This document shows, in pieces, positions 26,288 to 35,322 of a stretch of 64,000 nt of DNA (position 1 is the first letter of the stretch; each line of letters begins with the position of its first letter). The translations under genes were made by a program, and so were the position numbers. Origin of the DNA: Sulfitobacter undariae (GTDB lineage: Bacteria; Pseudomonadota; Alphaproteobacteria; Rhodobacterales; Rhodobacteraceae); assembly GCF_014196805.1 (NCBI RefSeq), contig NZ_JACIEI010000002.1, positions 372,001 to 436,000 on the forward strand, written 5' to 3'. The notes under the pieces are model-generated. The model saw nothing but the letters and a program-made list of their open reading frames with translations. It did not search any database and was not told the origin of the DNA.

Positions 26288-27097
26288 ATGAAAAATGATC
26301 CACACCTGAGCGAAGAGCTGACCCGTGTTGCGCATCTGCTGGCGGATGCCGCCCGTGATGTGATTTTGCCCTATTTCCGCAGTGATAATCTGGGCGCTGA
26401 TAACAAACTGGAAGGCGGCTATGATCCTGTCACAGTGGCGGACAGGGCGGCAGAGGCCGCCATGCGTGACGTGCTGGCCCAGTACCGCCCCCAAGACGCC
26501 ATTCTGGGCGAGGAAATGGGAGTCAAGGCCGGCACCAGCGGGTTGACTTGGGTGCTTGATCCGATCGACGGAACACGCGGTTTTGTCGCAGGGACGCCGA
26601 CATGGGGCGTACTGATTGCTGTGGGTGATGAGACAGGTCCAAGCATTGGCATCGTCGATCAACCCTATATCGGGGAGCGATTTATCGGCACGCCAAAGGG
26701 GGCCGAGTTGATTCGAGGCGACAGCCGTCGCACCATCCGCACCCGCGCCGCACGGCCCCTGTCAGAGGCGATTGTGTTTACAACTTTTCCCGAGGTCGGC
26801 ACACCCGCCGACGCCGTTGCATTTCAGGCCGTTGCCAGCCATGCGCAGCTGACCCGATACGGTATGGACTGTTACGCCTATGCGCTTGTGGCCTCTGGGC
26901 AGGTCGATTTGGTGATTGAGGCGGGATTGAACGCTTATGATATCCAAGGCCCGCTGGCGTTGATACGGGCGGCGGGGGGCATTGTTACCGATTGGGAAGG
27001 TGGACCCGCCCATAACGGGGGTCGTGCCCTTGCTGCGGCAAACGCCGAAATTCACGCCGAAGCATTGGCGATTTTACAGAAGACTAACGCGTCATGA
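26288..27097 (+). CDS. hisN: Histidinol-phosphatase-like inositol monophosphatase family enzyme
   Basis: Mg2+-dependent phosphatase of the IMPase superfamily, most like the HisN histidinol-phosphatase. The ATG at 26288 gives 269 residues; a TTG two codons earlier is less likely. Metal-site motifs are GEEMG (74-78) and DPIDGTRGF (91-99), with a third motif near the C-terminus (AYDIQGPLALIRAAGG). The DPIDGTRGF form, rather than DPLDGTTNF, favours histidinol-P or CysQ-like activity. Overlaps the 8-oxoguanine deaminase gene by 4 bp (ATGA), so they are probably co-translated. Confidence 0.82.
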   Translation: MKNDPHLSEELTRVAHLLADAARDVILPYFRSDNLGADNKLEGGYDPVTVADRAAEAAMRDVLAQYRPQDAILGEEMGVKAGTSGLTWVLDPIDGTRGFVAGTPTWGVLIAVGDETGPSIGIVDQPYIGERFIGTPKGAELIRGDSRRTIRTRAARPLSEAIVFTTFPEVGTPADAVAFQAVASHAQLTRYGMDCYAYALVASGQVDLVIEAGLNAYDIQGPLALIRAAGGIVTDWEGGPAHNGGRALAAANAEIHAEALAILQKTNAS

Positions 27098-28431
27098 CTG
27101 TGACGCTCCTGCGCGGCGCAGGCACGATCCTGACAATGGACGACACGCGGCGCGAACTGGCGGGTGAGGATATTCTGATCCGTGATGGTGTGATCGCCGC
27201 AATCGGCCCTGCCTTGCAAGCGCCTGAAGGGGCGGATGTGGTCGATGTTTCGGGCTGTCTGATGACCCCCGGTTTGGTGAATACACACCACCATCTGTAT
27301 CAAAGCCTGACACGCGCTGTGCCGGGCGGGCAGGATGCGCTGCTGTTTGGTTGGCTGCGCACGCTTTATCCGATCTGGCAGCGGTTCACGCCTGAGCATA
27401 TGTTCATTTCAGCCCAAGTTGGTTTGGCGGAACTGGCCTTGTCTGGCTGCACTCTCAGCTCGGACCACCTGTACCTCTATCCCAACGGATCAAGGCTGGA
27501 GGATACAATTCACGCGGCGTCTGAAATTGGCCTGCGGTTCCACCCCACACGCGGCGCGATGAGTATTGGCGAAAGCGCTGGCGGCTTGCCCCCTGATGCG
27601 CTGGTCGAAAATGAAGACGCGATTCTGGCAGATTGCATCCGTGTGATCGACGCATTTCATGACCCTGCCGAGGGCTCTATGTGCCGCGTCGGGATTGCGC
27701 CGTGTTCGCCGTTTTCAGTCAGCACGGATTTGATGCGCAATGCTGCGGTTTTGGCGCGCGATAAAGGCGTGATGCTGCACACGCATCTGGCCGAAAACGA
27801 CGAAGACATCGCCTATTCCCTCGAAACTTTCGGATGCAGACCGGGGCAATACGCAGAGAGCCTTGGCTGGGTCGGCGAGGATGTGTGGCACGCCCATTGC
27901 GTTAAGCTTGATCCATCGGAAATTGCGCTATTTGCAAGCACGGGAACGGGGGTGGCCCATTGCCCTTGTTCGAATTGCCGCCTTGGCAGTGGTATCGCGC
28001 CTTTGCGCGCTATGCGTGATGCAGGGGTGCCAGTGGGGTTGGGTGTTGATGGATCGGCCAGCAATGATGCGGGCAATCTGGTGCTAGAGGCGCGGCAGGC
28101 GATGTTGTTGCAGCGTGTGGCGCTGGGCGCTGACGCGATGAGTGCGCGTGAAGCGCTGGAAATTGCAACACGTGGCGGCGCAGATGTACTTGGCCGTCCT
28201 GATTGCGGGCGTTTGGCTGTTGGAAAGCGTGCGGATATTGCGATCTGGGATATGTCGGGTGTGCATGCGGCAGGGTCATGGGACCACGCGGCGTTGCTGT
28301 TGGCGGGGCCAACAACCGTGCGTGATCTTTTTGTTAACGGTCGTGGTGTAGTCCGAGAGGGGCAAATCACCACTGTTGATTTGGAAGGCGTCATCAGACG
28401 TCAGAACGAATTGGCTGTTAAGTTAGGTTAA
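27094..28431 (+). CDS. 8-oxoguanine deaminase-like amidohydrolase
   Basis: Probable 8-oxoguanine deaminase of the amidohydrolase superfamily, producing uric acid from oxidised guanine. The 445-residue protein has the metal motif HxH at His65/His67 (NTHHHLYQS), a third metal His in HTHLAEND, a His in WHAHCVKL, and the catalytic Asp in VDGSASND. The long C-terminal beta-sandwich ends GQITTVDLEG. The SNCRLGSG segment resembles the cysteine-containing loop of this group. Related TRZ/ATZ deaminases remain possible; a guanine deaminase gene lies 0.5 kb away. Confidence 0.85.
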   Translation: MTVTLLRGAGTILTMDDTRRELAGEDILIRDGVIAAIGPALQAPEGADVVDVSGCLMTPGLVNTHHHLYQSLTRAVPGGQDALLFGWLRTLYPIWQRFTPEHMFISAQVGLAELALSGCTLSSDHLYLYPNGSRLEDTIHAASEIGLRFHPTRGAMSIGESAGGLPPDALVENEDAILADCIRVIDAFHDPAEGSMCRVGIAPCSPFSVSTDLMRNAAVLARDKGVMLHTHLAENDEDIAYSLETFGCRPGQYAESLGWVGEDVWHAHCVKLDPSEIALFASTGTGVAHCPCSNCRLGSGIAPLRAMRDAGVPVGLGVDGSASNDAGNLVLEARQAMLLQRVALGADAMSAREALEIATRGGADVLGRPDCGRLAVGKRADIAIWDMSGVHAAGSWDHAALLLAGPTTVRDLFVNGRGVVREGQITTVDLEGVIRRQNELAVKLG

Positions 28432-28436
28432 AGACT

Positions 28437-28931
28437 ATGAATAAATTTGTATTTTCGATTGCTGTGGCGATTCCATTGCTCATGTTTGCAGCTTGCAATG
28501 GCACGGGGTCTAGCACGGGGGGGGCTTCACCAGTGGCGGCGGCCCCCCAGTTTGCTGAAGGGCAATCAGCACAATCACAGGTTAATGCAATCCGTGCAAA
28601 AGCAAGCCGCAAGCCTATTCAGAGGTCGCGGCGTTTGGATGCGGCGGCGCGTGCGCATGTATCGGATCTTGTGGCCAACGGAACCTATGGCCACATCGGA
28701 AGTGATGGATCAACACCGGGAAGACGCGCAACCAAAGCGGGCTTTAAGTGGTGCACCGTTACGGAAAATTTGGGCGAAGGGTCTAAATACAACAGTCAAA
28801 GCAAGATCATGGCAGGGTGGGCCGGATCACCGGCGCACCACAAAAACATAGTTAACAAAAATGTCAGCGCCTTTGGGATGGCGCAGAAGAATGGCATTTG
28901 GGTTCAGATACTTGCAGGCGATAACTGCTGA
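28437..28931 (+). CDS. CAP-domain (SCP/PR-1) lipoprotein
   Basis: Exported protein of unknown role. The 164-residue product has a lipoprotein signal with Cys20 (LLMFAAC) and a CAP domain from about 45 to 160, with conserved His in HIGSDGSTPG, the TENLGEG segment and a W-x-x-S-P-x-H-H-K-N-I motif. A Cys pair (in KWCTV and at the end, DNC) may form a disulfide. Lies 5 bp after the deaminase, before the convergent guaD, and probably acts apart from purine metabolism. Confidence 0.88.
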   Translation: MNKFVFSIAVAIPLLMFAACNGTGSSTGGASPVAAAPQFAEGQSAQSQVNAIRAKASRKPIQRSRRLDAAARAHVSDLVANGTYGHIGSDGSTPGRRATKAGFKWCTVTENLGEGSKYNSQSKIMAGWAGSPAHHKNIVNKNVSAFGMAQKNGIWVQILAGDNC

Positions 28932-28958
28932 TTTGCTAGTGGTGTGAAGCGTATCTGC

Positions 28959-30254
28959 CTAGCCATGCACCGCAACACCAGCGATCCATGTCGCACGGAT
29001 TGCACGGTCATCTCCCATCATCAGCGTTGCAAAGACATCCTCCCAGACCGAGCCCGAGCGGTTGGCACGTTGGTTGATTGCTTGGGTTGATTTGAGGTCA
29101 AGCACTGCAATATCTGCGTAGTTGCCAGCCGTCAGACTGCCGATTTCGTGGCCTAAGTGGAGTGCATTTGCTGATCCTGCCGTAGCCAGCCAGATCAGCT
29201 GCGCAGCATGTAGGGCCTGCCCGTGATGTTGCGCTGCTTCATAGGCAGCGGCCATCGTGCGCAACATGGAAAAGGAGGACCCGCCACCTGTGTCTGTCGC
29301 CAACCCCAGCGGAATATGACGCGCCGCCAGCGCAGGCAGGTTCAGCGCACCGGACCCGATGAATGTATTTGACGTTGGGCAATGGATCACACGGCCTTTG
29401 ACTTCGGCAAGCCGGTCAATTTCACGTGGGGTCAAATGGATCGAGTGGCCATAAAGCCCGCGTGCGCCCAGCAGCCCATGTGCTTCATATGTGTCCAGAT
29501 AATCACGCGCCTGTGGATAGAGGCTTCGCACCCATTCAATTTCGTCGGTCTGCTCGCTTAGATGGGTTTGCATCAAGCAGTCAGGGTTCTCGGCCCAGAG
29601 CGCCCCCAGTGCTGACATCTGCTCGGGCGTGGACGTGGGGGAAAACCTTGGTGTGATCGCGTATTGTGCGCGGCCCTTGCCATGCCAGCACTCAATCAGG
29701 GCTTTGCTGTCGTCATATGCGGATTGTGCGGTGTCGCGCAGATCATCAGGGGCGTTGCGATCCATGCAGGTTTTTCCTGTGACCACACATTGCCCCCGCT
29801 TTTGCGCCGCGCCAAACAGCGCATCCACACTATGGGGGTGGATCGTGGCAAATGATGCCATCGTGGTTGTGCCGTTCGCCGCTGTTAGATCCAGATAACG
29901 GGTGGCAATCGCTTCTGCATATTCGGGATCACTGAAGCGCGCTTCCTCAGGGAAAGTATAGGTGTTGAGCCAGTCAATCAGCCGTTTTCCCCAGCTCGCG
30001 ATCATGGCGGTCTGGGGGTAATGTGTATGTGCGTCCACAAATCCGGGGCAGATCAGATCATCGCCATAAGAGATCGTTTTTGCTTGTGGGTGCTGGGTTT
30101 TGAGCGTCTCGGCATCTCCGACAATCACAATGCGCCCCGCGTCTAGCAAGACAGCGCCAGTGCGATTGATGTGAATGCAATCTTCCCACGGAATCTCAAA
30201 AGGATTGCCGCTAAAGGTAAGAGTTTGGCCCGTGAGGAGTGTTTGTGTGTTCAT
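28959..30254 (-). CDS. guaD: Guanine deaminase
   Basis: Converts guanine to xanthine and ammonia. The 431-residue protein has the zinc motif PGFVDAHTHYPQT (HxH), a His in MQTHLSEQTDE, the CPTSNTFIGSG substrate loop and the ATDTGGGSS segment with the catalytic Asp. Length is normal for GuaD. Divergent from mgtE, with 124 bp between. The pairing with an 8-oxoguanine deaminase suggests a guanine salvage or detoxification patch. Confidence 0.94.
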   Translation of the reverse strand: MNTQTLLTGQTLTFSGNPFEIPWEDCIHINRTGAVLLDAGRIVIVGDAETLKTQHPQAKTISYGDDLICPGFVDAHTHYPQTAMIASWGKRLIDWLNTYTFPEEARFSDPEYAEAIATRYLDLTAANGTTTMASFATIHPHSVDALFGAAQKRGQCVVTGKTCMDRNAPDDLRDTAQSAYDDSKALIECWHGKGRAQYAITPRFSPTSTPEQMSALGALWAENPDCLMQTHLSEQTDEIEWVRSLYPQARDYLDTYEAHGLLGARGLYGHSIHLTPREIDRLAEVKGRVIHCPTSNTFIGSGALNLPALAARHIPLGLATDTGGGSSFSMLRTMAAAYEAAQHHGQALHAAQLIWLATAGSANALHLGHEIGSLTAGNYADIAVLDLKSTQAINQRANRSGSVWEDVFATLMMGDDRAIRATWIAGVAVHG

Positions 30255-30378
30255 TGCAACAAGATGACCTGTTTTTGCGGCCCAATCAATGGGCAGATGC
30301 CCCTAGATTGCTTTGCGCCCATTGTGGAATTTGTGCTATCCGCTTAAGCAGATAGGCGTTTTATAAGGGGTATTAATT

Positions 30379-31779
30379 ATGTCAGATCAAGTAGCCGAAA
30401 CAGATGCGAACCCCGAAACCGACGAAGCCGAGGCCTATGTGCTGGGCAAGCGTGATGTCGCCGCGATTCTCTATACGGTAGAGATCGAAGACCGCGAAAA
30501 ATTGATCGAGCTGATGGAACCGCTGCACGCGGCCGACATCGCCGACCTTTTGGAGCAAATTAACACCTTTGATCGAGCGCGGTTGATCCGCCTATACGGT
30601 CATGAGTTCGACGGTGAAATCCTGTCTGAACTGGATGAAGGCATCCGTGACGAAGTTGTCTCGCTATTGGCGCCGAAGGTTTTGCAAGAAGCCATGCGCG
30701 AATTGGACAGCGATGACGTTGTCGATATTTTCGAAGACCTTGAGGACGCCCAGCAGGCGACGATGTTGGGAGCGTTGGACGATGTTGACCGTGCGGTCGT
30801 AGAACAAGCGTTGAGCTATCCCGAGTATTCAGCGGGACGTTTGATGCAGCGCGAGGTTGTGATGGCTCCGCAGCATTGGACCGTCGGCGCAGCCATTGAT
30901 CATCTGCGTGCAACACCCGAAGCAGAGCTGCCTGACCAGTTTTACCACATCATCGTCGTTGATCCGCGTTTGCATCCGGTAGGTAACGTGACACTGGGCA
31001 AGCTCATGCGCTCAAAACGCGACACTTTGCTCACCGCGCTGATGGAGGACTCATTTCAGATCATCCCCGCCACCCGTGATGAAGGCGATGTGGCGTATGC
31101 GTTTAACCAATATCACCTGATTTCGGCGCCTGTTGTGGACGAAGACGGCCGTCTGATTGGTGTGATTACCATCGACGACGCGATGGCGGTTTTGGATGAA
31201 GAGCATGAGGAAGATATTTTGCGCCTTGCGGGGGTTGGTGAAAGCTCGCTCTCTGACCGCGTGATTGAGACAACGAAACAGCGTCTGCCATGGTTGGCGG
31301 TGAACCTGCTGACGGCGATTGCTGCTTCAATGGTGATTTCGCAATTCGAAGTGGCGCTGGCGCAGATTGTGGCGCTGGCTGTGCTAATGCCGATTGTGGC
31401 CTCGATGGGGGGGAACGCGGGCACGCAGAGCCTGACCGTAGCTGTACGCGCCTTGGCCACGAAAGACCTCACCGGCTCAAACGTGTGGCGGGTGATCCGG
31501 CGGGAATGTTTGGTGGGGCTGATCAACGGCACGATTTTTGCCGTCATCATGGGGATTGTAGGGATTATCTGGTTCGGTTCTCCTGCGCTGGGCGGCGTGA
31601 TCGCGGTGGCGATGGTAATCAACATGGTCATTGCGGGTTTGGCGGGCACAGGCATTCCGATCCTGCTGGAACGTGTGGGGGTTGATCCTGCTTTGGCCTC
31701 GGGGGCCTTTGTGACAACGGTGACCGATGTTGTCGGGTTCTTTGCCTTTCTCGGGCTTGCTGCAGCGGTTCTTCTTTGA
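30379..31779 (+). CDS. mgtE: Magnesium transporter MgtE
   Basis: Mg2+-gated Mg2+ channel. The 466-residue protein has an N-terminal helical sensor domain (about 40-140), a tandem CBS pair (about 145-270, with PVVDEDGRLIGVITIDDAM), a plug helix, and five membrane helices from about 305, with the pore-side acidic pattern near the C-terminus (GVDPALASGAFVTTVTDVVGF, where the Asp in TVTDVVG is the selectivity Asp). ATG has an AAGGGG site. Stop overlaps the next gene's TTG start. Confidence 0.96.
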   Translation: MSDQVAETDANPETDEAEAYVLGKRDVAAILYTVEIEDREKLIELMEPLHAADIADLLEQINTFDRARLIRLYGHEFDGEILSELDEGIRDEVVSLLAPKVLQEAMRELDSDDVVDIFEDLEDAQQATMLGALDDVDRAVVEQALSYPEYSAGRLMQREVVMAPQHWTVGAAIDHLRATPEAELPDQFYHIIVVDPRLHPVGNVTLGKLMRSKRDTLLTALMEDSFQIIPATRDEGDVAYAFNQYHLISAPVVDEDGRLIGVITIDDAMAVLDEEHEEDILRLAGVGESSLSDRVIETTKQRLPWLAVNLLTAIAASMVISQFEVALAQIVALAVLMPIVASMGGNAGTQSLTVAVRALATKDLTGSNVWRVIRRECLVGLINGTIFAVIMGIVGIIWFGSPALGGVIAVAMVINMVIAGLAGTGIPILLERVGVDPALASGAFVTTVTDVVGFFAFLGLAAAVLL

Positions 31780-32333
31780 CACTGGCGCAGATCAAGGCGG
31801 ACGCCCGCAAAGCCGCTTTTGCGAGGCGCAAACCCTTGTTCGCGTCTGCATCAAAAGCGCAAGCGGGGTATTTGAGCGAAGTCTTGGCAGGGTACCGCGG
31901 CGTGCCCTTGTCTGGTTTCATGCCGATCCGTACCGAGATCGACCCCCGCGCAGCCATGGCAGAAGCCAGCGCCCATGGCCGCGTTGGGGTGCCTGTGATC
32001 CAAGCGACTGCGCAGCCACTGAAATTTGCGGTTTGGACACCCGATAGCCCGATGGTTTCAGGCCCTTTTGGTGCTGAGGTGCCAGCCGCGTTAGATTATT
32101 TTGAACCAGAAATTCTGATTGTCCCTTTGCTGAGCTTTGACCGGCGCGGCGGGCGGTTGGGCTATGGCGGCGGGTTTTATGACCGCACATTAGAAATGCT
32201 GCGCGCAAAGAGAGCCACATTGGCCATCGGCTTTGCTTTTGCAGGGCAGGAAGTGGCGGCGGCCCCGCTGGAGGAAACGGACCAACCCCTTGATCTGATT
32301 GTGACAGAAACGGGTGTGATCGAGATCGGTTGA
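31776..32333 (+). CDS. 5-formyltetrahydrofolate cyclo-ligase
   Basis: ATP-dependent conversion of 5-formyl-THF to 5,10-methenyl-THF, removing a folate inhibitor. The 185-residue product has the family motif LGYGGGFYDR near the C-terminus and the RxxxR-like segment near the start (ADARKAAFARRKPL). The start is a TTG overlapping the mgtE stop (TTGA); no ATG is better. In many proteobacteria the 6S RNA gene lies next to this gene, but I could not see a 6S RNA here. Confidence 0.9.
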   Translation: MTLAQIKADARKAAFARRKPLFASASKAQAGYLSEVLAGYRGVPLSGFMPIRTEIDPRAAMAEASAHGRVGVPVIQATAQPLKFAVWTPDSPMVSGPFGAEVPAALDYFEPEILIVPLLSFDRRGGRLGYGGGFYDRTLEMLRAKRATLAIGFAFAGQEVAAAPLEETDQPLDLIVTETGVIEIG

Positions 32334-32456
32334 GGAAATGGGATTCTAGAAAATCCCTATCTACTTTTTGAAAAATATAAGCTCTAGGCATGGAGGGTGA
32401 TTTTACATCTGCCTTGGCTCTTGCACCGTGCGGCGTAGCCGCGTAGCGATAGTACC

Positions 32457-33269
32457 ATGAAAATACTCTTTCTTGGTGATGTAATGGGCCGCGCTGGGCG
32501 CCGCGCCATTAGCGAAAATCTGGCCCGTTTGCGGACTGAATGGAAACTCGATTTTATCGTTGTGAACGGTGAAAATGCGACCTCTGGAATGGGGCTTTCG
32601 GGCAGCCATGCCAAAGACCTGCTGGATGCGGGGGCAGATTGTCTGACGCTGGGCGATCATGCGTTTGATCAAAAGGACATGCTGTCCTATATCGAACAAG
32701 AGCCGCGCATCATCAGGCCGCTTAATTTCTCCAAAAATGCACCGGGCAAAGGCGCACGCTTGTTTAAAACGCGTACCGGCAAACAAGTTTTGGTCACGCA
32801 GGCCTTGGGGCAAGTGTTTATGAAACGCCCGTTCGATGATCCGTTTTCCGCGCTGCATGCTGTGCTGAAATCCCACCCGCTGGGCGGTATGGCCAATGCC
32901 ATCATTGTGGACATGCATTGTGAAGCGACATCCGAGAAAATGGCGATGGGCCATTGGTGTGATGGCCGTGCGTCGCTGGTGGTGGGGACACATACCCATG
33001 TGCCGACATCAGACGCGATGATCTTGCCTGCGGGGACAGCTTATCTGTCTGATGCGGGAATGTCTGGCGATTATAATTCTGTGATTGGCATGGAAAAGAC
33101 CGAACCTTTGCGCCGTTTTATCACGGGTATGCCAAAGGATCGTTTCACACCCGCCAATGGCGAGGCGACGCTGTCTGGGGTCTATATTGAAACCGACGAC
33201 CGCACGGGCCGCGCCACACGGGTTGTACCTGTGCGACAAGGCGGAAAGCTGCAGCAAAGCGCGCCTTGA
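32457..33269 (+). CDS. YmdB-like metallophosphoesterase
   Basis: Member of the TIGR00282/YmdB family, in Bacillus a 2',3'-cAMP phosphodiesterase affecting biofilm and stress. The 270-residue protein has the family metal motifs GDVMGRAGR (7-15), NGENATSG, LGDHAFD and VVGTHTHVPTSD. Length is typical. Preceded by a 123-bp gap with a GCGGCGTAGCCGC palindrome at about 32431-32443. Confidence 0.9.
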   Translation: MKILFLGDVMGRAGRRAISENLARLRTEWKLDFIVVNGENATSGMGLSGSHAKDLLDAGADCLTLGDHAFDQKDMLSYIEQEPRIIRPLNFSKNAPGKGARLFKTRTGKQVLVTQALGQVFMKRPFDDPFSALHAVLKSHPLGGMANAIIVDMHCEATSEKMAMGHWCDGRASLVVGTHTHVPTSDAMILPAGTAYLSDAGMSGDYNSVIGMEKTEPLRRFITGMPKDRFTPANGEATLSGVYIETDDRTGRATRVVPVRQGGKLQQSAP

Positions 33270-33439
33270 TCACATCCACCTGAGAGAGCGGAGATCGCCG
33301 CAGTTAGCGAGCTTGAACTGAAAAATGCGGTGCTGATGCCGATGTGCTGCGGGGGGTGACTTCTGCGGGCATTGGCAAAGCAATGCTTGCTGTGTTGCTT
33401 GGGATCGGCGAAAAGAGAGAGTTAATCAGGATTGGACCT

Positions 33440-35212
33440 ATGTTTTTGTTAGAATTTTCTCAATTCACACAGGCAGTTTTATCTCTCACCGTTGTTGGGG
33501 TGATGTTCATCCTTTTCCTGCGAGAGACCTTGCCTACCGAAGTTGTCGCCATCGCAGGGGCTGCCGCATTGCTGGCGCTGGGGCTACTGCCCTATGCTGA
33601 CGCGCAAATGGTGCTTTCGAACTCGGCACCGTGGACGATTGCTGCGATGTTTATTGTGATGGGGGCATTGGTGCGCACTGGCGCGCTGGAAGTTCTCACC
33701 CGCATGGCTGAACGATATGCCCGCACAAATCCTAAACTGGCGGTGATTGGCGTGATCCTGTCGGTGATGGGCGCTTCTGCAATTATGAACAACACGCCTG
33801 TTGTTGTTGTGATGATCCCGGTTGTGGTGCAGCTGTCCAAGACGCTGGGCACCAAACCTTCCAAGCTTTTGATCCCGCTGAGTTATGCCGCGATTATGGG
33901 TGGGTCTTTGACTTTGATCGGTACGTCGACCAACCTTCTGGTGGACGGTGTTGCCCGATCGCAAGGCATGGAGCCTTTCGGGATTTTCGAAATCATGCCT
34001 ATCGGGTTGGTAGTTTGTGCGTGGGGCCTGATCTATATGGCCACCATTGGCCGTCGGCTTTTGCCTGAACGGGATAGTCTGGCTGGCATGTTGAATGACC
34101 GTTCCAAGATGAAATTCTTTTCAGAAGCGGTTATCCCGCCTGAGTCAAACTTGATTGGGCGCGAAGTTTTGGACGTACAGCTGTTCAAACGCGAAGGCGT
34201 GCGGTTGATTGACGTTGTGCGCGGGGATGCCTCGTTGCGGCGTAACCTGAAAGACGTGAAGTTACAGACGGGTGACCGTATCGTATTGCGTACCCAAATG
34301 GCGGAACTGCTCAGCCTGCAGGCCACACCAGAGTTGAAGCGTGTGGATCAGGTGTCTGCGGTGGAGACAACAACCGTTGAAGTTCTGATTACACCGGGAT
34401 GCAAGATGATCGGCCGCAGCCTTGGCGCGCTGCGCTTGCGCCGCCGCTATGGTGTGTATCCTCTGGCGGTACACCGTCGCAACCAGAACATCGGACGGCA
34501 GTTGGATGAATTGGTGGTGCGTGTCGGTGATACGCTGCTGCTGGAAGGGGCCGCCGAGGATATCAACCGCCTGTCCGTGGACATGGACATGGTTGACGTC
34601 AGCGCACCTTCGCAGCGTGCCTTTAGACGTGGCCATGCCCCCATTGCCGTGGGCGCACTGGCCGCCATCGTTATCCTAGCGGCGCTGAACGTCGCACCGA
34701 TCCTGATGCTGGCCGTGATTGCGGTGGCGGTTGTACTGGTCACCGGATGTATTGATGCGGATGAAGCCTTTAGCTTTATCGACGGGCGGTTGCTGGCTCT
34801 GATTTTCTCGATGCTGTGTGTCGGGGCGTCTTTGCAGCATACAGGGGCCGTAAAGATGATTGTGGACGCTGTGTCGCCTACTCTGGGTACGATGCCGCCC
34901 GGGGTTGTGATCTTCTGTGTGTTCCTCATGACAACCATCTTCACCGAAATTGTGTCTAACAATGCTGTGGCGGTTATCATGACGCCGATTGCCATTTCAT
35001 TGGCAGATGCGTTGGGCATGGATGCACGTGCCTTGGTGGTCGCTGTGATGATTGCGGCGTCTTGTGCCTTTGCAACGCCAATCGGCTATCAAACAAACAC
35101 GCTGATCTACGGGCCGGGTGGGTATAAGTTCACCGACTTTATGCGCGTGGGTATACCGCTCAACCTCACAATGTCGTTGATTGCCAGTGCGATGATACCG
35201 TTGTTCTGGTGA
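33440..35212 (+). CDS. SLC13-family permease with two TrkA-C (RCK_C) domains
   Basis: Probable anion (dicarboxylate or sulfate) transporter with regulatory ligand domains. The ATG at 33440 gives 590 residues; the open frame goes a further 32 codons upstream but that part has no membrane-protein character. First half: helices in about 1-185, with motif GGSLTLIGTSTNLLVDG for the sodium/anion site. Middle about 215-375: two RCK_C-like domains (segments RTQMAELLSL and LRRRYGVYPLAVHRR). Second half: more helices and ATPIGYQTNTLIYGPGGYKF near the end. A paralogue is encoded convergently. Confidence 0.86.
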   Translation: MFLLEFSQFTQAVLSLTVVGVMFILFLRETLPTEVVAIAGAAALLALGLLPYADAQMVLSNSAPWTIAAMFIVMGALVRTGALEVLTRMAERYARTNPKLAVIGVILSVMGASAIMNNTPVVVVMIPVVVQLSKTLGTKPSKLLIPLSYAAIMGGSLTLIGTSTNLLVDGVARSQGMEPFGIFEIMPIGLVVCAWGLIYMATIGRRLLPERDSLAGMLNDRSKMKFFSEAVIPPESNLIGREVLDVQLFKREGVRLIDVVRGDASLRRNLKDVKLQTGDRIVLRTQMAELLSLQATPELKRVDQVSAVETTTVEVLITPGCKMIGRSLGALRLRRRYGVYPLAVHRRNQNIGRQLDELVVRVGDTLLLEGAAEDINRLSVDMDMVDVSAPSQRAFRRGHAPIAVGALAAIVILAALNVAPILMLAVIAVAVVLVTGCIDADEAFSFIDGRLLALIFSMLCVGASLQHTGAVKMIVDAVSPTLGTMPPGVVIFCVFLMTTIFTEIVSNNAVAVIMTPIAISLADALGMDARALVVAVMIAASCAFATPIGYQTNTLIYGPGGYKFTDFMRVGIPLNLTMSLIASAMIPLFW

Positions 35213-35233
35213 GGGGAAGGGGGCCTCTAGGCC

Positions 35234-35256
35234 CTATGGCGGCAATGCCGCCATAG
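35234..35256. repeat. Perfect 10-bp inverted repeat
   Basis: CTATGGCGGC and its exact complement GCCGCCATAG around an AAT loop, 22 bp after the first SLC13 gene stop. No T-tract follows, so it may pause or protect mRNA ends rather than terminate; the true terminator lies 25 bp further. Confidence 0.6.
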
Positions 35257-35280
35257 CTTGCTCATTGAAAAGCACGAAGT

Positions 35281-35317
35281 AAGAAGGGGCCGCGTTGGTA
35301 AGACGCAGCCCCTTCTT
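35281..35317. terminator. Intrinsic terminator between convergent SLC13 genes
   Basis: Stem AAGAAGGGGC / GCCCCTTCTT (10 bp) continued by GCGT / ACGC past one mismatch, followed by CTATTTT on the plus strand. It would stop the upstream SLC13 transcript just before the convergent gene. Confidence 0.8.
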
Positions 35318-35322
35318 CTATT

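Noticed and set aside
32334..32456. 6S RNA next to 5-formyl-THF cyclo-ligase
   Set aside because: Gap is only 123 bp and I cannot draw the long bubble-containing rod; genomic habit alone is not enough.
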